This document shows, one piece after another, positions 43,129 through 51,914 of a DNA stretch of 64,000 nt. Positions within the stretch are counted from its first letter, which is position 1. The number at the start of each line of letters is the position of its first letter. Where the stretch lies: positions 1-64,000 of the forward strand of contig NZ_QDDR01000010.1 of NCBI RefSeq assembly GCF_003075525.1. The letters run 5' to 3'. Position numbers and translations under genes: made by a program. Below the pieces are notes generated by a model, which worked only from the letters and a program-made list of their open reading frames with translations, was not told where the DNA came from and did no database searches. This stretch comes from Pararhodobacter aggregans (GTDB lineage Bacteria; Pseudomonadota; Alphaproteobacteria; Rhodobacterales; Rhodobacteraceae).

Positions 43129-44010
43129 ATGTTTTCGTTCTGCGCTGACCCCTCGACCCTGTCGGACTGGCCGTGGATGGCCTGTTACCTGACCACGGCC
43201 TCGCATCTGGCGCTCTATCGCTCGGTGCTGGTCGTGCTGGTCCTGCTGGCGCTGGCGGCGCCGCTGGCGCTGGGCATCGGCTTTCTGGGCGCGCTGGCCA
43301 TGCGCTCGCGGAACGCGCTGCTGCGGCCGCTCGGCACGCTCTATGTCTCGATGGTCCGGGGCGTGCCGGACATCATCTTCTTCCTCTTCGTGCCCTTCGC
43401 CATCGACCAGGGCGTCGAATACGCCCGCCACCGGATCCTGTGCCCCGACTGGGACCAGCCGGTGCGGCAAGGCAATGATTTCATCGTCTGCGCCGCGGCC
43501 AAGATGCCGCTGGCGACCGATCCGGCCTGGGTGCATGACCTCTGGGGCTTCCTGCTGGCGCTCGCCGCCTTCGCGCTGGTCTTCGGCGCCTTCGCCGCCA
43601 ACACGCTGCAGGGCGCCATGGCGGCCGTGCCGCGCGGCCAGCTGGAAACGGCCGAGGCCTATGGCATGACCCCGGGCCAGGCCTTCCGCCGGATCCTGCT
43701 GCCGCAGATGTGGGTCTATGCCCTGCCGGGCCTGTCGAACCTGTGGATGATCCTGACCAAGGCCACGCCGCTTCTGTTCCTGCTCGGCATCCAGGATGTG
43801 GTCTATTGGGCGCGCGAGCTCGGCGGGCAGAAGACCGGGGTCTATGCCTATCCGCATCCCGACTGGCGGGTGTGGTATTTCATGGGCGTGCTGGCCTTCT
43901 ACCTGCTGCTGACCTGGTCCAGCCAGAAGGTCTTCGACCGGCTGATGGTGCGGATGAGCCACGGCCAGGCGACCGCGGGCGGCGAAGCGCTGCGGAGGGC
44001 CGGCGCATGA
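43129..44010 (+). CDS. Amino acid/amine ABC transporter permease 1
   Basis: 293-residue inner-membrane subunit of the HisM/HisQ type. The first helix follows LYRSVLVVLVLLALAAPLALG; SMVRGVPDIIFFLF is the usual RGVP motif, and the cytosolic EAA-like loop is ETAEAYGMTPGQAFRRILLPQ, which contacts the ATPase. There is a larger than usual periplasmic insert around 100-135 (YARHRILCPDWDQPVRQGNDF). Overlaps the next permease by 4 nt. Confidence 0.92.
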   Translation: MFSFCADPSTLSDWPWMACYLTTASHLALYRSVLVVLVLLALAAPLALGIGFLGALAMRSRNALLRPLGTLYVSMVRGVPDIIFFLFVPFAIDQGVEYARHRILCPDWDQPVRQGNDFIVCAAAKMPLATDPAWVHDLWGFLLALAAFALVFGAFAANTLQGAMAAVPRGQLETAEAYGMTPGQAFRRILLPQMWVYALPGLSNLWMILTKATPLLFLLGIQDVVYWARELGGQKTGVYAYPHPDWRVWYFMGVLAFYLLLTWSSQKVFDRLMVRMSHGQATAGGEALRRAGA

Positions 44011-44852
44011 CCTTCGAGAGCTGCGCCGAGAGCTTCCGCGGCCTGATCCTGCGCTCGATGGGGCGGGAATTCGGCGACCGGCTCCTGCCCCGGGGGCTGG
44101 AGATCGACACCTGCGATCAGGTGTTCCTGATCGCCTCGGGGCTGGTGTGGAACGTCTATTTCGCCACCCTCGCGCTGTTTTTCGGCTTCTTCCTCGCCAC
44201 CGCCGTGGCGCTGGGCAAGGCCAGCCCCCGCGCCTGGGCCCGCAAACCGGCCGAGGCCTTCGTCTTCCTGTTCCGCGGCTCGCCGCTCTTCGTGCAATTC
44301 TTCTTCATCTACGAGGCGCTGGTCCTGCTCCCGCGTGAGGGGATCACGCTGGCCGGCATCACCCTCGACACGCAATGGACCACCCGGGCCTGGGCCGGGG
44401 CGCTTTTCGTCCTCTTCCTCAATACCTCGGCCTATACGGCCGAGATCTTCCACGGCGCGCTGAAGGCCATCCCCAAGGGGGATCTGGAAGCCGCCGACGC
44501 CTACGGCCTGACCGGCTTCGCCAAGTTCCGGCGGGTGGTCTGGCCGACGATGCTGCGCCTTGCCTGGCCCAGCTACACCAACGAGGCCATCTTCCTGTTG
44601 CACGCCACGACCTTGGTGTTCTTCTCGGCCTTTCCCGCCTGGCAGCAGATGGGCGACGCCCTCTATTATGCCAATTACTTCGCCGCGCAGACCTTCAACC
44701 CGTTCATCGCCTACCCGCTCGTCGGACTCTATTTCATCCTGATGACCCTGGCGGTGATCGGCCTTTTCGGCGCGGTCAACCGGCGGCTCAACCGGCATCT
44801 CCCGCGCGAGGCGCGGGCCCGTTTCCGGTTCCGTCCGCAATATATCAGGTGA
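44007..44852 (+). CDS. Amino acid/amine ABC transporter permease 2
   Basis: 281-residue permease paired with permease 1. It has VFLFRGSPLFVQFFFIYEALV (RGSP motif) and the EAA loop DLEAADAYGLTGFAKFRRVVWPTM. Its N-terminal 45 residues are longer than in most family members and mirror the long start of its partner. Its ATG overlaps the stop of permease 1 (ATGA). The synthetase gene begins 3 bp after its stop. Confidence 0.92.
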   Translation: MTFESCAESFRGLILRSMGREFGDRLLPRGLEIDTCDQVFLIASGLVWNVYFATLALFFGFFLATAVALGKASPRAWARKPAEAFVFLFRGSPLFVQFFFIYEALVLLPREGITLAGITLDTQWTTRAWAGALFVLFLNTSAYTAEIFHGALKAIPKGDLEAADAYGLTGFAKFRRVVWPTMLRLAWPSYTNEAIFLLHATTLVFFSAFPAWQQMGDALYYANYFAAQTFNPFIAYPLVGLYFILMTLAVIGLFGAVNRRLNRHLPREARARFRFRPQYIR

Positions 44853-44855
44853 ATC

Positions 44856-46190
44856 ATGCGTGATTGGCTCCGCCATCACCCCGACGTCCGTACCATCCGC
44901 GTTGCCGCCGCCGACCTCAACGGTCAGGCGCGGGGCAAGCGCATCCCGGTCCGCTTTGCCGACAAGATCGTCGAGGAGGGCACGCGCTTTCCCTTCTCGG
45001 TCATGAACCTCGATATCTGGGGCGAGGATATCGAGGACAGCCCGCTGGTCTTCGATTCGGGCGATGCCGATGGCGTGCTGAAACCCACGGAACGCGGCTT
45101 CCTGCCCATGCCCTGGCTCGAGGCGCCGACCGCGCTGCTGCCGATCTGGATGTTCCACGAGGACGGCAGCCCCTTCGCGGGCGATCCCCGCCACGCGCTG
45201 GCCCGGGTGGTCGAGCAATTCCACGAGCGCGGCATGTTCCCGGTCTGCGCCACCGAGCTCGAATTCTACCTGATCGACGATTCGGGCCGCGAGCTGCGCG
45301 TGCCGCCCTCGCCCCGTTCCGGCAAACGCAGGCCCGGTGCCGATACGCTGGCCCTGCGCGCGCTCGACGCGTTCGACCGTTTCTTCACCGATCTTTACGA
45401 TTGCTGCGAGGTGATGGACATCGACGCCGACACGGCGATTTCCGAGGCCGGGCCCGGCCAGTTCGAGGTCAACCTGCTGCACTCGGCCGATGTGCTGAAG
45501 ATCGCCGACGATACCTGGTTCTTCAAGATGCTGGTCCGCGGCCTCGCCCGCCGCCACGGCTTTGCCGCCAGTTTCATGGCCAAACCCTACGAGGATTGGC
45601 CGGGCAACGGCATGCACATGCATTTCTCGGTCACCGACGGGGCGGGCAAGAACCTGTTCGATGACGGCACGCATGGCGGCTCGCATCTGCTGCATCAGGC
45701 GGTCGCCGGGTGCCTCAAGGCGATGCCCGGCACGACGCTGCTGCTGGCGCCCCATTACAACAGCTACGACCGTTTCGAGCCCGGCGCCCATGCGCCCACC
45801 GGCATCGCCTGGGCCTATGAAAACCGCACGGCCGCGGTGCGCATCCCCTCGGGCAGCCTCAAGGCACGGCGGATCGAGCATCGCGTGGCGGGGGGCGACA
45901 TCAACCCCTATCTGATGATGGCGGGCGTCCTGGGCGCGGCGCTGATCGGCATCGAGGACGGGCTCACCCCGCCCGCGCCCATTAGCGGCAATGCCTATGA
46001 ACTCGATCTTCCGCAGATGCCGACAACGTGGCAGGATGCGATCGACACCTTCGAAAGCAGCCCCGAGATGAAGCGCATCTTCGCGCCGCAACTCATCGAG
46101 AACCTTGTCCGGACCAAGCGCCAGGAACTCCGCTACATGGCGGAGATGACGCCGACGGAAGTGCTTGACCTCTATCTCGACACCGTTTGA
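44856..46190 (+). CDS. Glutamine-synthetase-family gamma-glutamylamine synthetase (PuuA-like) 1
   Basis: 444-residue ATP-dependent ligase of the GS fold. Short N-terminal beta-grasp (AADLNGQARGKRIP), the metal-binding ATELEFYLID (Glu of the exe motif), GPGQFEVNLLHS, GMHMHFSV with metal His, and ENRTAAVRIP at the substrate site are all present. The Asp-rich loop and Tyr adenylylation site of GlnA are absent. Clustering with an amine-type ABC transporter and a PuuD-like amidotransferase points to gamma-glutamylation of an imported amine such as putrescine; substrate is inferred. Confidence 0.88.
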   Translation: MRDWLRHHPDVRTIRVAAADLNGQARGKRIPVRFADKIVEEGTRFPFSVMNLDIWGEDIEDSPLVFDSGDADGVLKPTERGFLPMPWLEAPTALLPIWMFHEDGSPFAGDPRHALARVVEQFHERGMFPVCATELEFYLIDDSGRELRVPPSPRSGKRRPGADTLALRALDAFDRFFTDLYDCCEVMDIDADTAISEAGPGQFEVNLLHSADVLKIADDTWFFKMLVRGLARRHGFAASFMAKPYEDWPGNGMHMHFSVTDGAGKNLFDDGTHGGSHLLHQAVAGCLKAMPGTTLLLAPHYNSYDRFEPGAHAPTGIAWAYENRTAAVRIPSGSLKARRIEHRVAGGDINPYLMMAGVLGAALIGIEDGLTPPAPISGNAYELDLPQMPTTWQDAIDTFESSPEMKRIFAPQLIENLVRTKRQELRYMAEMTPTEVLDLYLDTV

Positions 46191-46197
46191 GGACCCT

Positions 46198-46896
46198 ATG
46201 AAGATCGGCATTCTGCAAACCGGCGACGCCCCCCAGGGGCTGGAATCCCACGGCACCTATCCCGACATGTTCGAGACGCTGCTGGCGGGTCAGGGCTTCA
46301 CCTTCGCCCGCTGGCGGGTCAATGCGATGGCGTTTCCGGCCTCGGTCACCGAGTGCGACGGCTGGCTCATCACCGGCTCGCGCCATGGCGTCTACGAGGA
46401 TCACCCGTTCATCGCGCCGCTGGAGCAGTTCATCCGCGACGCCATCGCCCGCGACATCCCGGTGGCCGGCATCTGTTTCGGCCATCAGATCATGGCCCAG
46501 GCGCTGGGCGGCAAGGTCGAGAAATACCAGGGCGGCTGGGCCGTGGGCCCGACCGAGTACGATTTCGGCGGCGAGACGGTCACGCTGAACGCCTGGCATC
46601 AGGACCAGGTGACCGAGTTGCCGCCCGGCGCCCGGGTCACCGCGACCTCGCCCTTTTGCCAATACGCAGGGCTGGCCTATGGCAAGACCGGCTATTCGGT
46701 GCAGCCCCATCCCGAATTCGGCGATGGCTTCGTCGGCGATCTGATCGATGCGCGCGGGCGCGGGGTGGTGCCCGACCCGCTCCTTGACGCGGCGCGGGCC
46801 CGTCTGGGCGCGGGACCCGACAGCGCCGTCATCGCCCGGCAACTCAGCGACTTTTTCAAGGCCGCCCATGCGGAGCGGCAACAGACCGTCAAATGA
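46198..46896 (+). CDS. Class I glutamine amidotransferase (possible gamma-glutamyl hydrolase)
   Basis: 232-residue class I GATase domain standing alone, with the nucleophile Cys in VAGICFGHQIMAQALGG and the His/Glu pair in YSVQPHPEFGDGF. In this setting it could release gamma-glutamyl groups as PuuD does in the putrescine pathway, although the sequence is closer to the GMP-synthase-like stand-alone amidotransferases. It lies between the two PuuA-like synthetase genes with gaps of 7 and 22 bp. The ATG at 46198 begins the first strand (MKIGILQ). Confidence 0.88.
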   Translation: MKIGILQTGDAPQGLESHGTYPDMFETLLAGQGFTFARWRVNAMAFPASVTECDGWLITGSRHGVYEDHPFIAPLEQFIRDAIARDIPVAGICFGHQIMAQALGGKVEKYQGGWAVGPTEYDFGGETVTLNAWHQDQVTELPPGARVTATSPFCQYAGLAYGKTGYSVQPHPEFGDGFVGDLIDARGRGVVPDPLLDAARARLGAGPDSAVIARQLSDFFKAAHAERQQTVK

Positions 46897-46918
46897 CGGA
46901 TTTCCACAGGACTGACCC

Positions 46919-48280
46919 ATGACCAACTGGACCACCAAGATCCCCGAGGCGGCCCGTGATTTCCTCGCCGGGCGCCGCCTGGACGAGATCGAATGCATCC
47001 TGCCCGATATCGCCGGCGTGGCGCGGGGCAAGGCGATGCCCGCCTTCAAATTCGACAAGCAGACGCATTTCTATCTGCCGACCTCGATCTTCCTGCAGAC
47101 CATCACCGGCGAATGGGCCAATGCCCCGGGCGGCGAGGACGAGTACAAGGAACCGGACATGACGCTGGTCCCGGATTTCTCGACCGCCACCGCCGCGCCC
47201 TGGACCGCCGACATCACGCTGCAGATCATCCATGACGCGATGACCCAGACCGGCGCCCCGGTGCCGACCGCGCCGCGCAACGTGCTGAAACGCGTCCTCG
47301 ACCTCTATGCCGCCGAGGGCTGGAAGCCGGTCGTGGCGCCCGAGATGGAATTCTATTTCGTCGAGCGCAACACCGACCCCAACATGCCGATTTCCCCGCC
47401 CATGGGACGTTCCGGCCGCAAGGCCGCGGCGAAACAGGCCTATTCCATGTCGGCGGTCGATGAATACGGCAAGGTCATCGACGACATCTACGATTACGCC
47501 GAGGCGATGGGGCTGGAGATCGACGGCATCCTGCAGGAAGGCGGCGCCGGTCAGGTCGAGATCAACCTCGCGCATGGCAACCCGGTCGATCTGGCCGACC
47601 ACATCTTCTTCTTCAAGCGGATGATCCGCGAGGCGGCGCTGCGCCACGATTGCTTTGCCACCTTCATGGCCAAGCCGATCGAGGGCGAGCCGGGCTCGGC
47701 CATGCATATCCATCACTCGGTGGTGGATCTGAATACCGGCAAGAACATCTTCTCGGCCGAGGACGGGTCGGAAACGCCTGCCTTCCTGCATTTCATCGCC
47801 GGGATGCAGAACCACCTGCCCGCCGCGGTGGCGCTGCTCGCGCCCTATGTGAACAGCTACCGCCGCTACGTCCCGGATTTCGCCGCGCCGATCAACCTGG
47901 AATGGGGCCGCGACAACCGCACCACGGGGCTGCGGGTGCCGATCTCGGGCCCCGAGGCGCGGCGGGTGGAGAACCGGCTCGCGGGGATGGATTGCAACCC
48001 TTACCTCGGCATCGCGGCGTCCCTCGCCTGCGGCTATCTGGGGCTGAAGGAGAAGAAGGACCCGCGCCCCGAATGCCGGATCAACGCCTATATGGGCGAG
48101 GACGAGCTGCCGCTGACCCTGGGCGACGCCATCGACCTGCTGGTCGAGGACACGGCGATGACCGAGGTGCTGGGCCCGGATTTCGTGGCGCTCTATGCCT
48201 CGGTCAAGCGCGACGAATACAAGGAATTCCAGCAAGTGATCTCGCCCTGGGAGCGCGAACATCTGCTTTTGAACGTGTGA
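46919..48280 (+). CDS. Glutamine-synthetase-family gamma-glutamylamine synthetase (PuuA-like) 2
   Basis: 453-residue paralogue of the enzyme encoded at 44856-46190. It keeps DIAGVARGKAMP, the metal motif APEMEFYFVE, GAGQVEINLAHG, AMHIHHSV and RDNRTTGLRVP. The two proteins differ enough to suggest different amine substrates or a hetero-oligomer. Last gene of the operon; repeat F starts 4 nt after its stop. No FAD amine oxidase (PuuB) or aldehyde dehydrogenase (PuuC) follows, so those steps must be encoded elsewhere. Confidence 0.9.
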   Translation: MTNWTTKIPEAARDFLAGRRLDEIECILPDIAGVARGKAMPAFKFDKQTHFYLPTSIFLQTITGEWANAPGGEDEYKEPDMTLVPDFSTATAAPWTADITLQIIHDAMTQTGAPVPTAPRNVLKRVLDLYAAEGWKPVVAPEMEFYFVERNTDPNMPISPPMGRSGRKAAAKQAYSMSAVDEYGKVIDDIYDYAEAMGLEIDGILQEGGAGQVEINLAHGNPVDLADHIFFFKRMIREAALRHDCFATFMAKPIEGEPGSAMHIHHSVVDLNTGKNIFSAEDGSETPAFLHFIAGMQNHLPAAVALLAPYVNSYRRYVPDFAAPINLEWGRDNRTTGLRVPISGPEARRVENRLAGMDCNPYLGIAASLACGYLGLKEKKDPRPECRINAYMGEDELPLTLGDAIDLLVEDTAMTEVLGPDFVALYASVKRDEYKEFQQVISPWEREHLLLNV

Positions 48281-48283
48281 CGA

Positions 48284-48381
48284 AAGCGGGGGGCTGCTCG
48301 CCCCCCGCACCCCCTCGCCAGAGGGGGGAGCACGCTCCCCCCTCTGGACACCCCCCGTGCGTATTTGGGACAAGATGATGC
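48284..48381 (+). repeat. GC-rich gene-end repeat, unit F
   Basis: Follows the second synthetase gene. A GCGGGGGGC hairpin (48288-48309) and a CCAGAGGGGGGAG hairpin (48318-48346) precede the core CCCCCCGTGCGTATTTGGGA and CAAGATGATG. Same order and polarity as the other units. Confidence 0.7.
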
Positions 48382-48432
48382 AGGGGCGTGGTTTGGCTTG
48401 GCGGGGTCCGGCGCTTCGGCTATGCGGGTTTC

Positions 48433-49050
48433 ATGGAATTGCGCGTGACGGATCTGGCCTGCGCCCGGGGCGGGCTGCCCTTGATCGAGGGGCTGAGCTT
48501 TGCCGTCGCAAGCGGCGAGGCGCTGGTGCTGCGCGGGCCGAACGGGTCGGGCAAGACCACGCTGCTCAGGACGCTCGCCGGGTTGCAGCCGGCGCTGAAG
48601 GGCGAGATCACCTGCCCGCCCGAAGAGATGGCCTATGCCGCCCATGCCGACGGGCTGAAATCCACCCTGACCGTGGCCGAGAACCTGTCGTTCTGGGCGG
48701 AGATCCATGGGCAGAGGGACATCACCGGGGCGCTTGAGGCGATGAACCTGACCGATCTCGCCGGGCGGCAGGCGCAGCATCTGTCGGCCGGGCAGAAGCG
48801 GCGTCTGGGGCTGGCGCGGCTTCTGGTCACCGGGCGCTGGCTCTGGGTGCTGGACGAGCCGACGGTCTCGCTGGACGCGGCATCGGTCGCGCTGTTCGCG
48901 GGCGTGGTGCGGGATCATCTGGCTGCGGGCGGCGCGGCGCTGCTGGCCACGCATATCGACCTCGGCCTGCCCGAGGCGCGGGTCTTGGACCTCGCCCCCT
49001 ACCGGGCCGAGCTGCCGCCGGACCTCGGCTTCGATGAGGCCTTCCTGTGA
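48433..49050 (+). CDS. ccmA: Heme exporter ATP-binding protein CcmA
   Basis: 205-residue ABC ATPase of the cytochrome c maturation system I. It has Walker [10 protein letters not shown], a compact signature [15 protein letters not shown], Walker [13 protein letters not shown] and the switch His ATHIDLG. The short length and the [19 protein letters not shown] style are typical of CcmA. It provides energy for release of heme-loaded CcmE from CcmBCD. The frame is open upstream, but the start at [10 protein letters not shown] fits the family. Overlaps ccmB by 4 nt. Confidence 0.93.
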   Translation: MELRVTDLACARGGLPLIEGLSFAVASGEALVLRGPNGSGKTTLLRTLAGLQPALKGEITCPPEEMAYAAHADGLKSTLTVAENLSFWAEIHGQRDITGALEAMNLTDLAGRQAQHLSAGQKRRLGLARLLVTGRWLWVLDEPTVSLDAASVALFAGVVRDHLAAGGAALLATHIDLGLPEARVLDLAPYRAELPPDLGFDEAFL

Positions 49051-49703
49051 CCGCGCTGCTGATCCGCGACCTGAGGCTGGCAATGCGCGCGGGCGGCGGC
49101 TTCGGGCTGGGGCTGGGGTTCTTCCTGATCCTCGCCGTGCTGGTGCCGCTGGGCGTCGGTCCCGATACCGGCACGCTGGCGTTGATCGCGCCCGGGATCC
49201 TCTGGGTCGGGGCGCTGCTCGCGTGCCTCCTGTCGCTGGACCGGCTGTTCGCGCTGGACCATGAGGACGGCTCGCTCGACCTGCTGGCGACCTCGCCCAT
49301 CCCGCTGGAGGGCGTGGTCGCGGTGAAGGCGCTGGCCCATTGGCTGACCACCGGGCTGCCCTTGGCGCTGGCTGCGCCGGTGCTGGGCATCCTGCTGAAC
49401 CTGCCGGGGCCCGCCTTCGCCCCGCTGATGCTGTCCCTGCTGCTGGGCACCCCGGCCCTGAGCGTGATCGGCGCTTTCGGTGCGGCGCTGACCGTGGGGC
49501 TGAAACGCGGCGGGCTGCTCATGTCGCTGCTGGTGCTGCCGCTCTATGTCCCGACGCTGGTCTTCGGCGCTCAGGCGGTAAGCCGCGCCGCGCAGGGGCT
49601 CGACGGCTCGACCGCACTGCTGCTGACCGCCGGGATCACCGCCGGATCCGCCGCCCTGCTACCCTTCGCCGCAGCCTTCGCGCTGCGCATCAATCTGCGC
49701 TAG
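49047..49703 (+). CDS. ccmB: Heme exporter protein CcmB
   Basis: 218-residue inner-membrane protein with six helices. Family marks include [43 protein letters not shown] and [19 protein letters not shown]. It forms the membrane part of the CcmABCD complex. The GTG start overlaps the ccmA stop (GTGA), so the two are coupled; ccmC follows after 52 bp. Confidence 0.94.
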   Translation: MTALLIRDLRLAMRAGGGFGLGLGFFLILAVLVPLGVGPDTGTLALIAPGILWVGALLACLLSLDRLFALDHEDGSLDLLATSPIPLEGVVAVKALAHWLTTGLPLALAAPVLGILLNLPGPAFAPLMLSLLLGTPALSVIGAFGAALTVGLKRGGLLMSLLVLPLYVPTLVFGAQAVSRAAQGLDGSTALLLTAGITAGSAALLPFAAAFALRINLR

Positions 49704-49755
49704 GATCACGCCCGTGTGGCTTGAGCCCCGCCCCCGGACACATTAGGAAACCTGC

Positions 49756-50490
49756 ATGGCATCGCTCTGGGAATACGCCAATCCGGTCAAGTTCATGCGG
49801 CTCTCGGGCTGGCTGATGCCCGTGAGCGCGCTGCTCGCGGCCGGGCTGATCGTCACCGGGCTGGTCTGGGGCTTTTTCTTCACCGAGGCCGATTACCGCC
49901 AGGGTGCCAGCGTCAAGATCATCTTCCTGCATGTCCCCTCGGCGCTGATGGCGATCAATGCCTGGGCCATGATGCTGATCGCCTCGCTGATCTGGCTGGT
50001 CCGGCGCCACCATGTCAGCGCGCTGGCCGCCAAGGCCGCCGCCCCCATCGGCGCCACCATGACGTTGATCGCGCTCATCACCGGGGCGATCTGGGGCCAG
50101 CCGATGTGGGGCACCTGGTGGGAATGGGACCCGAGGCTGACCTCGTTCCTGATCCTGTTCCTGTTCTACCTCGGCTATATCGCGCTCTGGTCCGCCATCG
50201 AGGATACCGATACCGCCGCCGACCTGACCGCCATCCTCTGTCTGGTCGGCTCGGTCTTTGCCGCGCTCTCGCGCTATGCCGCGCTCTTCTGGAACCAGGG
50301 CCTGCACCAGGGGGCCTCGCTCAGCGTGGCGCCCGGGACGCGGATGGACTGGGCCTACAAGGCGCCGCTCTATCTGTGCATGGCGGGCTTTGCCCTGCTC
50401 TTCCTGGCGCTGGTTCTGGCCGGCACGCGGACCGAGATCCGCGCGCGGCGCGCCCGCGCCCTCATGACCCGTGAAAGGGCCCGTGCCTGA
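49756..50490 (+). CDS. ccmC: Heme exporter protein CcmC
   Basis: 244-residue inner-membrane heme-handling protein with six helices. The tryptophan-rich WWD loop that presents heme is GQPMWGTWWEWDPRLTSF (about 115-133), flanked by the axial His residues in VPSALMAINAW-side and LFWNQGLHQGASL segments (His 62-type and His 184-type positions). It loads heme onto CcmE. Its stop overlaps the ccmD start by one base (TGATG). Confidence 0.95.
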   Translation: MASLWEYANPVKFMRLSGWLMPVSALLAAGLIVTGLVWGFFFTEADYRQGASVKIIFLHVPSALMAINAWAMMLIASLIWLVRRHHVSALAAKAAAPIGATMTLIALITGAIWGQPMWGTWWEWDPRLTSFLILFLFYLGYIALWSAIEDTDTAADLTAILCLVGSVFAALSRYAALFWNQGLHQGASLSVAPGTRMDWAYKAPLYLCMAGFALLFLALVLAGTRTEIRARRARALMTRERARA

Positions 50491-50642
50491 TGCCCGACCT
50501 TGGCCCCTATGCCACCGAAGTGACGCTCGCCTATGCCGTATCGCTGGGCCTGATCGCGGCGCTGATCCTGTGGAGCTGGGCCCGCGCGCGCCGTGTCAGG
50601 CGCGAGCTGGCCGCCCTCGAAACCCGAACGCCCCGAGGCTGA
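50490..50642 (+). CDS. ccmD: Heme exporter protein CcmD
   Basis: 50-residue protein between ccmC and ccmG. It has one membrane helix (VTLAYAVSLGLIAALILWSW) preceded by a short periplasmic start MPDLGPYATE and followed by a basic tail ARARRVRRELAALE, exactly the CcmD pattern (the Y-x-W/A-x-YxxT start and positive inside tail). It stabilises CcmC-CcmE-heme. Start overlaps the ccmC stop by one base, and the ccmG start lies 1 nt after its stop. Confidence 0.9.
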   Translation: MPDLGPYATEVTLAYAVSLGLIAALILWSWARARRVRRELAALETRTPRG

Positions 50643-50643
50643 G

Positions 50644-51186
50644 ATGAAGATCAACCCCCTCCTGCTGCTGCCGCCCGTCCTGCTGGCCGGTTTCGTCGCC
50701 TTCGTTGCCGTCGGCAATTTCCGCGAGGACCGCAACGACCTGCCCTCGGCCCGCGCCGGGCATCAGGCGCCCGCCGTGGCCCTGGCGCCGCTGGAAGAGC
50801 TGCCGCTTTTCACCGACGACATGCTGCGCACCGGCGAGGTGACGCTGGTCAATTTCTGGGCCTCGTGGTGCCCGCCCTGCCGGGCCGAGGCCCCGGTGGT
50901 CGAGGCGCTGGCCCATGAAGGGCTGACCGTGCTGGGCGTGAACTATCGCGACGAGCCCGACCGGGCGATGGATTTCCTTGACGAACTGGGCAACCCCTAT
51001 GCCGCGATCGGCGCCGATCCCCGGGCCCGCATGGGCCTCGACTGGGGCGTGGTCGGCCTGCCCGAGACCTTTGTGGTCGATGGCGAGGGCAATATCCTGA
51101 TGCGCCACGCCGGCCCCCTGACCGAGGAGGTGGTGGAGCAGCGCCTGCGCCCGGTGATCGAACGCGCCCAGGGCCGGGCCAGCTGA
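50644..51186 (+). CDS. ccmG: Thiol:disulfide interchange protein CcmG/DsbE
   Basis: 180-residue periplasmic thioredoxin-like protein tethered by an N-terminal helix (KINPLLLLPPVLLAGFVAFVAV). The active site is WASWCPPC (about 74-81), with the cis-Pro loop GVVGLPETFVVD. It reduces the heme-binding cysteines of apocytochrome c. Last clear gene of the ccmABCDG operon, whose order matches helABC-orf52-helX of Rhodobacter. Confidence 0.95.
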   Translation: MKINPLLLLPPVLLAGFVAFVAVGNFREDRNDLPSARAGHQAPAVALAPLEELPLFTDDMLRTGEVTLVNFWASWCPPCRAEAPVVEALAHEGLTVLGVNYRDEPDRAMDFLDELGNPYAAIGADPRARMGLDWGVVGLPETFVVDGEGNILMRHAGPLTEEVVEQRLRPVIERAQGRAS

Positions 51187-51187
51187 G

Positions 51188-51841
51188 ATGGAGCGCCCCT
51201 CGGACCAGCGCCTGACGACCGAGGGGATGCAAGCGCCGCGCGAGGGCCGCCTGCTGGCCCTGGCCTGCGGCGCGCTCGCCCATGAGATCCTGGCGATCAA
51301 GGCGGCCAATGGCTGGACCCATCTGGACCTGCATTGCCTGCCCGCCAACCTGCATCTCTGGCCCGACCGGATCCCCGACGCGGTCGAGGCCGCGGTGACC
51401 AAATACCGCGAGGCCTATGACGAGATCCTGGTGGTCTATGCCGATTGCGGCACCGGCGGCCTGTTGCAGGCCCGCTGCGCGGCGCTGGGCGTGCCGATGG
51501 TCGAAGGCCCGCACTGCTATTCCTTCTTTGCCGGCAACGCCGATTTCGCCGCGAGGGCCGAGACGGAATTCACCGCCTTCTACCTGACCGATTTTCTGGT
51601 CAGGCAATTCGAGGCCTTCGTCTGGCGGCCGATGGGCTTTGACCGCCACCCCGAACTGATCGCCATGATGTTCGGCAATTACGAAAAGCTGGTCTATCTG
51701 GCGCAGGTCGACGACCCGGCGCTCGACGCCAAGGCCGCCGAATGTGCCGCCCGCCTCAACCTCGCCTATGAGCGCCGCCTGACCGGCTATGGCGACCTTG
51801 TCCCGGCGCTCTCGGCGCTGGCCGGGCGCACGGCGCGGTGA
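51188..51841 (+). CDS. DUF1638 family protein
   Basis: 217-residue uncharacterised protein. The family pattern is clear: LLALACGALAHEILAIK, DLHCLPANLHLWPDRIPDAV, ILVVYADCGTGGLLQARC and EGPHCYSFFAG. The conserved Cys and His residues suggest metal or corrinoid-type chemistry, but no reaction is known. It starts 1 nt after the ccmG stop, so it is in the ccm operon; a link with heme or cytochrome biogenesis is only positional. Confidence 0.87.
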   Translation: MERPSDQRLTTEGMQAPREGRLLALACGALAHEILAIKAANGWTHLDLHCLPANLHLWPDRIPDAVEAAVTKYREAYDEILVVYADCGTGGLLQARCAALGVPMVEGPHCYSFFAGNADFAARAETEFTAFYLTDFLVRQFEAFVWRPMGFDRHPELIAMMFGNYEKLVYLAQVDDPALDAKAAECAARLNLAYERRLTGYGDLVPALSALAGRTAR

Positions 51842-51914
51842 TCGGCCGGCCTCGGGCATTGTAACCGGGGGCGGCGCGGCCTAATCTCGACGAAACCCCC
51901 TTTTTCTGGCACCG

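Noticed and set aside
43899-46256. A 785-codon minus-strand frame opposite the permease and synthetase genes
   Set aside because: Low-complexity antisense reading of conserved genes.
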